Shown: positions 29,347 through 38,738, counted from the first letter of the stretch. The stretch: DNA of 64,000 bases from Zobellia amurskyensis (GCF_009725985.1 NZ_RCNR01000004.1:124001-188000), one strand, 5' to 3'. Translations and numbers: made by a program. Notes: generated from the letters alone by a model not told the origin.

Positions 29347-30483
29347 ATGAAACTCAGGTTACTATTTATATTCGTCTTTTTAATGTGCGAAAATGGGATT
29401 GCACAGGTTGGCAGTTCTAGTACGGATGATGATGGAAAGGGAATAAATATAGCCGATTTAGTAGAGATGTCCGGAGATTGGTTTATTGCTTATCGTGATG
29501 GGATAAAGCAAATTCAGGCAGATGAAACTGTACCTGTTGTAAATGAGCATACAAGTAGTTTTGTGTTAAAGCGAAGTTATTTTACTTTAAAAAAGGAATT
29601 GAACGATGTTTTTTCGGTTCGGTATACAATGGACCTTACCATTGATACTGAGGGTGATGATGCAGGTAATGTGGAAACCCGGCTTAAGTATCTTTATTTA
29701 ATGACCAAACCTAAGTTAAACAGTAAAGTGCTTACGGGTACGGCCATTGAAGTGGGTATGGTGCATAGACCATGGTTGGATTATGAACAGAAAATGAACA
29801 CTTATCGAGTTCAGGATAACATGTTTATTGAGCGAAATAGAATATTCAACTCCGCTGATTTTGGTGTAACGGTGACTGGAAATATTGGTCCAAAAATGGA
29901 CGAAGAATTTCTCAAGAATGTAAATGGTGTTATGAAAGGAAAATATGTCAGTTACTCATTGGGCATTTATAACGGAGGAGGTTATTCCGGTATAGAAAAC
30001 AACAATAATAAGGTAATAGCTGGCCGGTTAACCGTGCGGCCCTTGGCAAATATGTTGCCGCAATTGCAATTAAGTGGTTATTTTAATAGGGGAAAAGGGA
30101 ATAGTGAATTTTCACCCGACTTTAATCAGGTTTTGGGTTTCTTGGCCTTTACGGAAAAGCAATTTAAGATAACGGCTCAATTTCATGATGGAGTAGGTGA
30201 TTTTAGAGCTAGGTATATTGACCCGGTAGACCCTTCCCGATCATTGGATAATCACGGGTATAGCTTCTTTGGGGAGTATAAATTTGGTAAATCCCCTTTT
30301 TCTCTGTGGGGTCGTTTTGATGAATTTGAAGTTGAGGAGATAGATGAGCAAACCCAAAGGGTCATTGGAGGGCTAACCTATAGGGTGAATAAGATGATAC
30401 GGCTCATTTTGAATACCGAGCATACTACGGTAGACGACAATACAGAAGATACCTACGAACTTAACCTAGAAATATCATTCTAA
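29347..30483 (+). CDS. Porin, phosphate-selective O/P-like
   Basis: The 378 residues start with a signal peptide (MKLRLLFIFVFLMCENGIAQ). An outer-membrane barrel follows with motifs recalling the OprP/OprO porin family (FVLKRSYFTLKKELNDVFSV, VRYTMDLT, LSGYFNRGKGNSEF, YSFFGEYKFGKSP), ending in LNLEISF with a terminal Phe, as outer-membrane barrels do. It is the second gene of the permease-porin-Usp operon, which supports a joint role in solute entry across both membranes. The solute is not known. Confidence 0.75.
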   Translation: MKLRLLFIFVFLMCENGIAQVGSSSTDDDGKGINIADLVEMSGDWFIAYRDGIKQIQADETVPVVNEHTSSFVLKRSYFTLKKELNDVFSVRYTMDLTIDTEGDDAGNVETRLKYLYLMTKPKLNSKVLTGTAIEVGMVHRPWLDYEQKMNTYRVQDNMFIERNRIFNSADFGVTVTGNIGPKMDEEFLKNVNGVMKGKYVSYSLGIYNGGGYSGIENNNNKVIAGRLTVRPLANMLPQLQLSGYFNRGKGNSEFSPDFNQVLGFLAFTEKQFKITAQFHDGVGDFRARYIDPVDPSRSLDNHGYSFFGEYKFGKSPFSLWGRFDEFEVEEIDEQTQRVIGGLTYRVNKMIRLILNTEHTTVDDNTEDTYELNLEISF

Positions 30484-30494
30484 AAAAAATAGCT

Positions 30495-31337
30495 ATGGAG
30501 AGTATACTTTTTCCCACAGATTTTTCAGAAGTTTCAATGAATGCTTTTTTATATGCTGTTAATTATGCAAAAAAAACCGATAAGAAAATTATCGTTTTCC
30601 ATGCGTATAATTTAGAAACTGAAGCTTCCGAAGTAGAACAGGAGTTGTACGAGAAACTTGATATTCAAAATTTTAGAAACAAAAAAGAGACTTTTCCTCC
30701 TTTTGAAAAAATACTCAGAGAAAGGCAGGTAGATAGTCTAAAAGTAAAATACGTAGTACGTGAAGGAAGTTTTATTGAAACCTTTACCCAATACATAGGT
30801 AAGCGAGAAGATAAAATAGACCTTGTGGTAATGGGTACCCAAATAAGTAAGAGCGGCCTCTTTCAATTGTTTACGGAGACCAGTACCCTGAAAATTCTTG
30901 ATGAAATAAATAAACCTGTTATTGTGGTGCCGGGTAATGCTAAGTTTGATGGGGATCTAGATGATATTCTTTTTCTGGTAGATTATCAAGAAGATGAGAA
31001 AGAACCTTTGGAAGATTTGATCAATGAGTCAAAAGGATTTAATGCCAGGTTGCATGTGGTTCATTTTGATTTGGCCCACGGAGATTCCATAGTGCCATTA
31101 ATGGATCGGTTTAAGGCGTCGTTAGAAGATTTCGATATCAGTAATGTAACTTTTGAGACTATAGATTCAATCGATATAAAGAAATCGTTATTGGATTATT
31201 GTATTGAAAATAAAATAGATATTGTTTGTCTGATCAACCACAAACGTAATTTTTATCAGCGCCTGTTTACCTATAGTCTTACGGAAGACTTGATAAGGAA
31301 CATAAACACCCCTGTAATGGCTATCTATAGAGATTAG
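30495..31337 (+). CDS. Universal stress protein, two UspA domains
   Basis: The 280 residues contain two tandem Usp domains. The first (1-150) begins ESILFPTDFSEVSMNAFLYAV and has the nucleotide-loop-like VVMGTQISKSG with TSTLKIL and PVIVVPG. The second (155-280) is degenerate (CLINHKRNFYQRLF, TPVMAIYRD) and lacks the Gly-rich loop. Usp proteins bind ATP or signalling nucleotides and often regulate transporters directly. Here it lies 11 bases after the porin in the operon and may modulate the PiT-like permease. Confidence 0.85.
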   Translation: MESILFPTDFSEVSMNAFLYAVNYAKKTDKKIIVFHAYNLETEASEVEQELYEKLDIQNFRNKKETFPPFEKILRERQVDSLKVKYVVREGSFIETFTQYIGKREDKIDLVVMGTQISKSGLFQLFTETSTLKILDEINKPVIVVPGNAKFDGDLDDILFLVDYQEDEKEPLEDLINESKGFNARLHVVHFDLAHGDSIVPLMDRFKASLEDFDISNVTFETIDSIDIKKSLLDYCIENKIDIVCLINHKRNFYQRLFTYSLTEDLIRNINTPVMAIYRD

Positions 31338-31400
31338 AATAAGAAAAAATTAAGGTATGTACGTTGAGTGCGGCAAGTAGGGAGAAATCTACTTCATTTA

Positions 31401-31432
31401 AAAACCCATATTCAATTAAGAATATGGGTTTT
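31401..31432. terminator. Bidirectional terminator
   Basis: A 13-bp perfect stem AAAACCCATATTC / GAATATGGGTTTT with a 6-base loop lies between the convergent Usp and lipoprotein genes. Confidence 0.85.
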
Positions 31433-31458
31433 AGCGTATTTGAAACCTAGTAAAATTT

Positions 31459-31836
31459 TTATTCCCGTAAGGCCATTGTGTTGCCTTGTGAGTCGGATAA
31501 TATACTTCCTTCAGTGGACGCTTTCATGGAGACTTGTTCGTCTGCCATATCGGTTCCGGGGTATGATATTGTATAGGTGTCATTTTCATAACTCCATTTA
31601 AAGTCGGTTTTAAAGGTAATTTTGCCATTGCTTTTTTGGTGGTACCTTCCTAAATAAGCATCATTAAAAATCCATTCCTTTCGGGTGGTAGTTCCTCCTT
31701 TGGAGGTTTGGCTTGCTGCTTCTACTTCTACGTCTGACCAAATACCAATAACCGGATCATTGTTTTCGGGAATTTCGGAGCAGTTGCTCACCAGTATTAT
31801 GGCTATTATTGCTAAAAATGAAAAGACTTTTTTCAT
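31459..31836 (-). CDS. Small lipoprotein, lipocalin-like
   Basis: The 125 residues have a lipoprotein signal (MKKVFSFLAIIAIILVSNC). The mature domain begins DPVIGIWSDV and contains RKEWIFNDAYLGRYHQKSNGKI, FKWSYENDTYTISYPG and a final hairpin. This is the pattern of lipocalin-like or copper-resistance NlpE-like small beta-barrels of Bacteroidota. No specific family can be named. It is alone, convergent with the Usp operon. Confidence 0.65.
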   Translation of the reverse strand: MKKVFSFLAIIAIILVSNCSEIPENNDPVIGIWSDVEVEAASQTSKGGTTTRKEWIFNDAYLGRYHQKSNGKITFKTDFKWSYENDTYTISYPGTDMADEQVSMKASTEGSILSDSQGNTMALRE

Positions 31837-32186
31837 TGTCGTAGGTTTTAGTTATTTGGGGGTTTTGATATATTAAGAACGCCCAATTGTAAAGTCCTAT
31901 TGCTATAATTCGATGTACGGCAACAAATCACTTTTATCTTCGTTAAAGCGCATTCTTTTTTAACAGGAGTGTATTTTGTCGAGTATTTCATCGGTAATGT
32001 TTCTGCCATTTAACCTAATTTTTACGGTAGTTTTCTTTTCATATTGTTTATTTTTGGGAACTTATTTTAAAAAATCATTTTATAACTGACGAATGTTGCT
32101 TCCTTAATAGGGTAAGTGATGTAAATAGAAGTTTGTAAAAGGATGTTTTCAAGAAAGAGTCTTTAATAACATATAAATAATAACAA
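31837..32186. other. Intergenic region upstream of mdh (350 bases)
   Basis: No gene is seen. A TATTTTTG box at 32049-32056 could drive mdh with a leader of about 125 bases. The rest is AT-rich with no repeats or hairpins I can support. Confidence 0.55.
32049..32056 (+). promoter_or_regulatory. Possible mdh -7 promoter element
   Basis: TATTTTTG matches TAnnTTTG, 130 bases upstream of mdh. No convincing TTG lies at the right distance, so the call is weak. Confidence 0.35.
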
Positions 32187-33113
32187 ATGAAAGTTACCGT
32201 AGTAGGGGCAGGAGCAGTAGGTGCAAGCTGTGCCGAGTATATTGCCATAAAGAATTTTGCATCTGAGGTAGTCTTGTTGGATATCAAAGAAGGCTATGCC
32301 GAAGGTAAAGCTATGGATTTGATGCAAACAGCGTCATTAAACGGTTTTGATACGAAAATCACGGGTGTAACCAGTGATTACTCTAAAACGGCCAATAGTG
32401 ATATTGCAGTTATTACTTCTGGTATCCCTAGAAAACCAGGTATGACTCGCGAAGAGTTAATCGGTATTAATGCAGGTATAGTAAAAACGGTATCGGCTAA
32501 CTTGGTAGAGCATTCACCAAATGTAACCTTGATCGTGGTAAGTAACCCAATGGATACTATGACCTACTTGGTACATAAAACAACAAACTTACCTAAGAAT
32601 AGAATTATAGGTATGGGCGGAGCTTTAGATAGCGCTCGTTTTAAATACCGTTTGGCCGAAGCTCTTGAAGCTCCGATATCAGATGTAGATGGTATGGTAA
32701 TAGGTGGTCATAGTGATACCGGTATGGTACCTCTAACATCTCATGCTACAAGAAACAGTATTCGTGTTTCAGAATTTTTATCTGAAGACCGTTTGGAGCA
32801 AGTAGCTGCAGATACTAAGGTAGGTGGAGCTACATTAACTAAATTGTTAGGAACAAGTGCTTGGTATGCGCCAGGTGCGGCTGTTTCAGGTTTGGTTCAG
32901 GCAATTGCTTGTGACCAGAAAAAAATATTCCCATGTTCTACCTTATTAGAAGGTGAATATGACCTTAACGATATCTGTATAGGTGTACCTGTAATTTTAG
33001 GTAAAGGCGGAATCGAAAAAATAGTAGATATTCCACTTAGCGATGCCGAAAAAGCAAAAATGCAAGAAAGTGCTGCCGGTGTAAAAAAGACCAACGGTCT
33101 ACTAGAATTATAG
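32187..33113 (+). CDS. mdh: Malate dehydrogenase
   Basis: NAD-dependent interconversion of malate and oxaloacetate in the TCA cycle. The 308 residues have the Rossmann start KVTVVGAGAVGASCAEY, the substrate loop SGIPRKPGMTREELI (Arg selects malate over lactate), VSNPMDTMTYL, the catalytic His in GGHSDTGMVP, and GMGGALDSARF. Length and motifs fit the LDH-like bacterial MDH group. It is monocistronic with a terminator. Confidence 0.97.
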   Translation: MKVTVVGAGAVGASCAEYIAIKNFASEVVLLDIKEGYAEGKAMDLMQTASLNGFDTKITGVTSDYSKTANSDIAVITSGIPRKPGMTREELIGINAGIVKTVSANLVEHSPNVTLIVVSNPMDTMTYLVHKTTNLPKNRIIGMGGALDSARFKYRLAEALEAPISDVDGMVIGGHSDTGMVPLTSHATRNSIRVSEFLSEDRLEQVAADTKVGGATLTKLLGTSAWYAPGAAVSGLVQAIACDQKKIFPCSTLLEGEYDLNDICIGVPVILGKGGIEKIVDIPLSDAEKAKMQESAAGVKKTNGLLEL

Positions 33114-33135
33114 TCTTTGAGACAATAATAAATAT

Positions 33136-33180
33136 GAACATCTGTCCTGGAAATATTTCTGGGGCAGATGTTCCTGTTTT
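33136..33180 (+). terminator. mdh terminator
   Basis: A 9-bp stem GAACATCTG / CAGATGTTC with a long loop is followed by CTGTTTT. Confidence 0.75.
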
Positions 33181-33198
33181 ACAATAACTCCAAATATA

Positions 33199-33230
33199 TT
33201 GTCAATTCCTATGGGAAAATCATATATTTG
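33199..33230 (+). promoter_or_regulatory. secDF promoter
   Basis: TTG at 33199-33201 and TATATTTG at 33223-33230 are 21 bases apart, matching the Bacteroidota promoter layout. The start codon is 41 bases downstream. Confidence 0.65.
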
Positions 33231-33270
33231 CACGCTGTTATAAAAAGCACGCAATTAATTCACATAACCA

Positions 33271-36267
33271 ATGCAGAATAAAGGACTTATTAAGCTTTTT
33301 GCCCTACTTTTTGGGCTAGTAAGTATCTACCAATTATCCTATACTTTTATAGGTGGTAAGGTAGAAAACGAAGCAAAATCGTATGCGGAAAGTCGCATTT
33401 CAGATGCTGAAGAGAATTATGTTTCAGAGCGCGAAGCGCTAGAGACGAGGTATTTAGATTCAATTGGCGACAATTCAATTTTTGGTTTCACCAATTATAA
33501 TGAAGCCAAAAAGAGAGAGTTGAACAAAGGTCTTGACCTTAAAGGAGGTATTAACGTAACCTTGCAGATTTCTGTAAAAGATATCTTAAAAGGGTTGGCG
33601 AATAACACCAAAAGCCCCGTTTTCAACAAAGCATTGGCTGATGCGGATGCAGCGTCTAAAGACAGTGATGATACGTATATAGAGCTTTTCTTCAATGCTT
33701 TTGACAAAATTAAGGGAGATACCAAACTAGCTTCCCCAGATATTTTTGCCAACAAAGGACTTAGTGGAGAAGTTAATTTTCAGATGACAGATGATGAGGT
33801 TAAGCCTATCATCCGCAGAAAAATTGATGAATCTATCGTTTCTGCTTTTGAAGTACTTCGTGAGCGTATTGATGGTTTTGGGGTAACACAACCAAATATT
33901 CAGCGTGAAGGTAACTCTGGCCGTATTTTGGTAGAATTACCAGGTGCAAGGGATATTGCTCGTGCACAGGGCTTATTATCAAGTACAGCTCAGTTGGAAT
34001 TTTGGGAAACCTATGAACCTAACAATCCTGAATTACAAGGTTTCTTTTTTCAGACTAATGAAAAATTGAAATCACTTATTGATACGGACGATGTTAAGGA
34101 GCCGGTAAAAAAAGAATCTGAGTTGGATTCGCTTCTTTCTGATGTTTCTGCGGATTCATTGGATATTGCTGGTCAGAAAAACCCATTGTTCGATAAGTTT
34201 CAATTGGGGGCGCCTAGCTATGCTGTTGGTGTTGCCGCTATCCAAGATACTGCCGAAATAGGTTCGTACTTAAGAATGAAAGAAGTTAGAAGATTACTTC
34301 CTGCAAGTATGCAGTTCGTAAAGTTCTTATGGGAAAGACCATCTGAAGGTTCGGAGATAGCTGAGCTTTATGCATTAAAATCTAATCGTGACAATACACC
34401 AAGAATTAGTGGTGATGTGGTTAGTGATGCTCGTGACGAGTTTGTAAACGGTAAGCCTGCCGTAACCATGAGTATGAATACCAAAGGGGCTAAGGAATGG
34501 GAAAAGCTTACTGGTGATGCTTATAATAATAGAACTGGTATTGCTATTGTACTGGATAATAAAGTATATACTGCACCAGGTGTTTCATCAGGACCTATTT
34601 CTGGTGGACGTTCAGAGATTACCGGTACTTTTACGGTTAACGAAACAAAAGATATTTCAAACGTATTGCGTGCTGGTAAATTACCGGCGTCCGCAGAAAT
34701 CATTCAATCAGAAGTTGTAGGTCCATCTTTAGGACAAGAAGCTATTGATAGTGGTTTTATGTCGTTCATGATTGCTATGGCCATTGTATTGGTCTGGATG
34801 GTTTTCTACTATGGTAAAGCAGGTGCTTTTGCAGATATAGCTTTGCTATTGAACATTCTGTTGATATTTGGGGTACTGACCAGCTTAAGCGCTGTGTTAA
34901 CTTTACCGGGTATCGCAGGTATTGTACTTACTATAGGTATGTCCGTAGATGCGAACGTACTTATATTTGAACGTATAAAGGAAGAATTAGCAAAAGGAAA
35001 AGGAAAATCATTAGCTGTAGCGGATGGTTTCAGCAATGCACTATCTTCTATTCTTGATGCGAATATAACAACAGGTCTAACAGCGATTATTCTCTTTATT
35101 TTCGGGTCAGGTCCTATTAAAGGTTTCGCAACAACCTTACTTATTGGTATTGTTACTTCTTTGTTTACGGCAATCTTTATTACACGTCTATTGGTAGATT
35201 GGTATATTGAAGGAAAAGGTCGTTCGTTGGATTTCTCAACAGCACTTACAAAGAACCTTTTCAAAAATGTAAATATCAATTTTCTTTCAAAAAGAAAGTT
35301 CGCTTATATTTTATCTGCCGTTTTGGTAGGTATAGGGGTCTTCTCTTTAGCAACAAATGGATTGCAACAAGGAGTTGACTTTATTGGAGGACGTTCGTAT
35401 CAAGTTCGTTTTGAGCAGTCTGTTAATCCATCTGAGATAGCTTCTGAATTAAATGATGTGTTTGGTAGTGGAACTAATGTTAAAACGTTTGGTGATGCCA
35501 ACCAGATTAAGATTACTACGCCTTACAAAGTAGATGTAGAGGGTATTGAAGTTGATAATGAGATTCAAAATAAACTATATATTTCTTTGCAGAAATATCT
35601 TCCGGACGGTATTAGTGAGCAAACCTTTAAAGCAGGAGGTTCAGGAGACAAGTCAATAGGTATATTACAATCTGTAAAGGTAGGGCCAACAATTGCCGAT
35701 GATATTAAGAACAATGCATTCTTGGCTATTCTAGGTTCGCTTGCAGTTGTATTCTTGTATATCCTATTCCGTTTCCGTAAGTGGCAGTTCTCTTTAGGTG
35801 CGGTAGTAGCGGTTTTCCATGATGTTATGATTGTATTAGGTATATTCTCTTTGTTTGGTACGGTTATGCCTTTCAACATGGAGATTGATCAGGCTTTCAT
35901 TGCGGCGATACTTACCGTTATTGGATATTCCTTGAACGATACCGTGGTTGTTTTTGACCGTATTCGTGAGATTATTGGTGAGCGCGGATGGCGTGGAGGT
36001 GAAAACATCAACTTAGCACTTAACAGCACGTTAAGCCGTACGTTGAATACGTCTTTAACCACATTTGTAGTATTGTTGGCCATATTTATTTTTGGTGGAG
36101 AATCATTAAGAGGATTCATGTTCGCTATGATAATAGGTGTTGTTGTAGGTACATATTCTTCGGTATTCATTGCAACACCGGTAATGTTCGATACCTTAAA
36201 CAAGTCTTCTAAAGCAGGTGGTCTTATAAAAGATACAGCTGAGCAGGAAACTGAGGAAGTAAAATAA
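33271..36267 (+). CDS. secDF: SecDF protein-export fusion
   Basis: SecDF uses the proton gradient to pull secreted proteins through SecYEG. The 998 residues are a natural SecD-SecF fusion, as usual in Bacteroidota, with 12 membrane segments expected. The SecD part (about 1-640) has LNKGLDLKGGINVTL (D1 motif), ERIDGFGVTQPNIQREG and SMSVDANVLIFERIKEEL. The SecF part (about 670-998) has VDFIGGRSYQVRFEQ, YSLNDTVVVFDRIRE (D5 motif) and NTSLTTFVVLLAI. Acidic residues in DANV and NDTVVVFDR are the proton-path residues. It has its own promoter and terminator. Confidence 0.97.
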   Translation: MQNKGLIKLFALLFGLVSIYQLSYTFIGGKVENEAKSYAESRISDAEENYVSEREALETRYLDSIGDNSIFGFTNYNEAKKRELNKGLDLKGGINVTLQISVKDILKGLANNTKSPVFNKALADADAASKDSDDTYIELFFNAFDKIKGDTKLASPDIFANKGLSGEVNFQMTDDEVKPIIRRKIDESIVSAFEVLRERIDGFGVTQPNIQREGNSGRILVELPGARDIARAQGLLSSTAQLEFWETYEPNNPELQGFFFQTNEKLKSLIDTDDVKEPVKKESELDSLLSDVSADSLDIAGQKNPLFDKFQLGAPSYAVGVAAIQDTAEIGSYLRMKEVRRLLPASMQFVKFLWERPSEGSEIAELYALKSNRDNTPRISGDVVSDARDEFVNGKPAVTMSMNTKGAKEWEKLTGDAYNNRTGIAIVLDNKVYTAPGVSSGPISGGRSEITGTFTVNETKDISNVLRAGKLPASAEIIQSEVVGPSLGQEAIDSGFMSFMIAMAIVLVWMVFYYGKAGAFADIALLLNILLIFGVLTSLSAVLTLPGIAGIVLTIGMSVDANVLIFERIKEELAKGKGKSLAVADGFSNALSSILDANITTGLTAIILFIFGSGPIKGFATTLLIGIVTSLFTAIFITRLLVDWYIEGKGRSLDFSTALTKNLFKNVNINFLSKRKFAYILSAVLVGIGVFSLATNGLQQGVDFIGGRSYQVRFEQSVNPSEIASELNDVFGSGTNVKTFGDANQIKITTPYKVDVEGIEVDNEIQNKLYISLQKYLPDGISEQTFKAGGSGDKSIGILQSVKVGPTIADDIKNNAFLAILGSLAVVFLYILFRFRKWQFSLGAVVAVFHDVMIVLGIFSLFGTVMPFNMEIDQAFIAAILTVIGYSLNDTVVVFDRIREIIGERGWRGGENINLALNSTLSRTLNTSLTTFVVLLAIFIFGGESLRGFMFAMIIGVVVGTYSSVFIATPVMFDTLNKSSKAGGLIKDTAEQETEEVK

Positions 36268-36315
36268 ATTTCTCTATATTTGAGGAGTTAAGAACTAACT
36301 AACTCAATTAATTAC

Positions 36316-36349
36316 AAAAAGCCGTTTGCATATGCAAACGGCTTTTTTT
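36316..36349 (+). terminator. secDF terminator
   Basis: A perfect palindrome, A-run + GCCGTTTGCATATGCAAACGGC + T-run of seven, lies between secDF and the convergent ModF-like gene. It could also end transcription of the latter. Confidence 0.9.
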
Positions 36350-36391
36350 ATGCTCGTTGTTTTTTGAATTTTAAAGGAGTAAGGGTGAGGT

Positions 36392-37633
36392 TTAGGAGGG
36401 TAGGATTTTCCCTGTAGAACCAGTATCGGATTTTTCTAGTTGATAGATGAATTCTGCTTCCAGACCTGGTTCTTTTCTGTGTGATACAAAAATAACAGTA
36501 GTATTACTTTGGGTCGCAAATTTGTTGACCAGTGCTACGAAAAGCGCTGCGCTATCATCATCCAATCCTGCTGTTGGTTCATCAAGAATGAGTAGAGGTG
36601 GATGTTTTATCATTGCTCTTGCGCACATGATCAGTCGTTTTTGTCCCATTGAAAGGTCATGGAAAAGTTCATCTTTCATATCCCATAATCCAATAAGTTG
36701 AAGCCACTCTTTTGCCAATCGTAATTGCGCTTCGGTAGGATGTATATATAACCCTACTGAGTCATAGAAACCTGAAATAATCATATGGCTTACCGAATGG
36801 TAGCCAGTAAATTTATCCGTCATTGAGGGTGTAAAATAACCTATACGCTTTTTAATCTCCCATACACTTTCACCAGTACCCTTTTTACGACCAAAAATAT
36901 AGAGTTCTTGCCCGTATCCTTTTGGATTTTCTCCGGTAATCATAGATAAAATGGTAGTTTTTCCACTGCCGTTTCGTCCTCTAAGTTCCCAAAATTCTCC
37001 TTTCTTAATATGCCAGTTAATATCTCGTAGGATTGGCTTTTCATTATAGGACACTCCAACTCCTTTTAAATCAATTAAAGTGTCGCCTTCTATTTCATAG
37101 GAGTGTATAGGTTGGGGAATATCGTTTTTAAACTGTTCTTTACCAAGTTGATTAGAAAACGAGTTGGCATTCTCAGCAAAAATTAAATCTTTGCCCTCTA
37201 ATTTGGCAAAGGTGTTGGTAAAAGGCAACAAGTCCGTTTTACGACTTAACAATTGCACCATGGGGGTATGTGCTGAAACTTTTCCAAGTGTAACTTTTAG
37301 GTCCTCTTGTGCGGTTGTGTCAAGATTGTCGAATGGATTGTCCAGAACAATAAAATCTGGTTGGGTACTTAATATGTGTTTTAATAAAGCCTTTTTTTGC
37401 TCCCCGCTAGACATTGATTTTAAACTTTGCGCTGTACCGGAAGTAATTATTTTGCTGCCGTGCCGGTCTTCCTTATCAATAAAGCGCTCAACAGCTAATT
37501 TAGATAGCAGAGCTCCATTTAAATTTTTTAGTTCTTTAAAGCCTTCGGGAAGTGGTCCTTCCAAAAGTGCGTATATCAATTCACTTTTCTGGGAAGTATT
37601 TGCTGTAAAAATGGCCCAATGTTTTTGTGTCAT
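36392..37633 (-). CDS. ModF-like double ABC ATPase with degenerate first site
   Basis: The 413 residues resemble E. coli ModF (about 490 residues), a soluble tandem-ABC protein. The C-terminal ATPase is complete: GRNGSGKTT (219-227), LSMGQKRLIMCARA (327-340), LLILDEPTAGLDD (347-359) and VSHR. ModF-like GRKKGTGESVWEIKKRIGY is at 248-266. The N-terminal ATPase starts abruptly at MTQKHWAIFTANTSQKS, lacks the first strands and has no Walker A. It keeps SSGEQKKALL and FIVLDNPFDNLD. The start overlaps the upstream acetyltransferase stop (ATGA), so truncation is real, not a misread start. Function is unknown; no modABC is near. Confidence 0.75.
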   Translation of the reverse strand: MTQKHWAIFTANTSQKSELIYALLEGPLPEGFKELKNLNGALLSKLAVERFIDKEDRHGSKIITSGTAQSLKSMSSGEQKKALLKHILSTQPDFIVLDNPFDNLDTTAQEDLKVTLGKVSAHTPMVQLLSRKTDLLPFTNTFAKLEGKDLIFAENANSFSNQLGKEQFKNDIPQPIHSYEIEGDTLIDLKGVGVSYNEKPILRDINWHIKKGEFWELRGRNGSGKTTILSMITGENPKGYGQELYIFGRKKGTGESVWEIKKRIGYFTPSMTDKFTGYHSVSHMIISGFYDSVGLYIHPTEAQLRLAKEWLQLIGLWDMKDELFHDLSMGQKRLIMCARAMIKHPPLLILDEPTAGLDDDSAALFVALVNKFATQSNTTVIFVSHRKEPGLEAEFIYQLEKSDTGSTGKILPS

Positions 37634-38148
37634 AGTAGGACTCTAAAAATATGTACGGGGTTATTGTGGTATGTTGTTGTATTGTCTAAATGCATGCCGT
37701 TGCTCTGGGCAACTTTTTGAGATGGAATATTACCTACATGAATTATAGAAATTAAAGATTTGGCTAGATGTTGCTGTTGAGCGTAGATTTTGCATTTTAT
37801 TGCAGCTTCACTAGCATAACCCTGTCGCCAATATTTTGGTAGGATGGAATAGCCTATTTCCAATTCTTCAATACCGTCTACGGTTTGTTTAAGAAGGCCG
37901 CATAGACCGATGAATTCTCCAGTTGATTTTGAAATTAGAGCATTCATCCCACCCAAATCATTTTCATATCGCTCAAATATGCGGTCAAACTGTTGTTGGC
38001 AGGCAATTTTCGGGTCCGTGGGTAATCCTTCCCAAAATTGAGAGGACCTTTTGTCTTTATGAAAAGGTAACCAAGATTCAAAATCTGAAGAAAGAACTTT
38101 TCGGAATAGTAGTCGTTCGGTTTGTTCTCCTTCCAAAAGCAACTCCAT
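37630..38148 (-). CDS. GNAT-family N-acetyltransferase (RimJ-like)
   Basis: The start is ATG at 38148 (MELLLEGEQTERLLFR); a GTG six bases upstream is possible. The 172 residues have the RimJ/RimL layout: ERLLFRKVLSSDFESWLPF, GLCGLLKQTV, ELEIGYSILPKYWRQGYASEAA (acetyl-CoA loop with QGYASEA) and GNIPSQKVAQSNGM. These proteins acetylate ribosomal proteins, small molecules or antibiotics; the substrate is unknown. It is the middle gene of DUF192-GNAT-ModF, overlapping the ModF start by 4 bases. Confidence 0.88.
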   Translation of the reverse strand: MELLLEGEQTERLLFRKVLSSDFESWLPFHKDKRSSQFWEGLPTDPKIACQQQFDRIFERYENDLGGMNALISKSTGEFIGLCGLLKQTVDGIEELEIGYSILPKYWRQGYASEAAIKCKIYAQQQHLAKSLISIIHVGNIPSQKVAQSNGMHLDNTTTYHNNPVHIFRVLL

Positions 38149-38154
38149 CAACAC

Positions 38155-38643
38155 TTATAATTTTTTATACGCAATACTATCTCCTGGTTGTAGACCAATG
38201 TTCTGAACAAGACCGGCATTCAGCTCAAGAACGTATTGAACCGGACCTGCAGAGGGTAGACTGGATTCGTTTAAAGGTTGTGCGTTCTCGTGATAATTGG
38301 CAATAGTCATGTCTTCTTTGATGAAGATAAGATCTAATGGAAATTCAGTATTCTTCATATAAAAGGAATGTGCCGCCACATCGGGAAAAACAAACAACAT
38401 CCCACGATTGGCCTTCATGCTTTTGCGGTACATTAAACCAGTTTGGGTTTCGTATTCACTATCTGCAATTTCAATGTCAAACGAAGCGATTACACTATCG
38501 GTTTTTTGTTTAAAAATGGAAAGCTCACCCTCTTTTTTGAAAACTACGGGTTCTGCTTTTACTACCTTTTTTGCCTCTTCCTTACACGAATTAAATACAA
38601 ACGTAAAAAGGGTTATATACAGGTATGTTTTGATGTTTTTCAT
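38155..38643 (-). CDS. DUF192 lipoprotein
   Basis: The 162 residues have a lipoprotein signal (YITLFTFVFNSC; Cys20). A DUF192 domain follows, with EIADSEYETQTGLMYRKSM, RGMLFVFPDVAAHSFYMKNTEFPLDLIFI and VLELNAGLVQNIGLQPGD. The family is a periplasmic beta-fold of unknown function. It is the first gene of a three-gene operon ending with the ModF-like ATPase; the acetyltransferase ATG is 6 bases after the stop. Confidence 0.9.
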   Translation of the reverse strand: MKNIKTYLYITLFTFVFNSCKEEAKKVVKAEPVVFKKEGELSIFKQKTDSVIASFDIEIADSEYETQTGLMYRKSMKANRGMLFVFPDVAAHSFYMKNTEFPLDLIFIKEDMTIANYHENAQPLNESSLPSAGPVQYVLELNAGLVQNIGLQPGDSIAYKKL

Positions 38644-38738
38644 TTTAGTATCGCTTAAGTTTAAAAGTCGATGATAAATGAAGCGGTTTGTCTTTTTGGC
38701 AAAGCGCTAATTTAAATTTTATGGGAAACTTGACTAAA

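Noticed and set aside
34809-35279. 156-codon antisense ORF within secDF
   Set aside because: Antisense shadow of conserved SecD membrane coding sequence.
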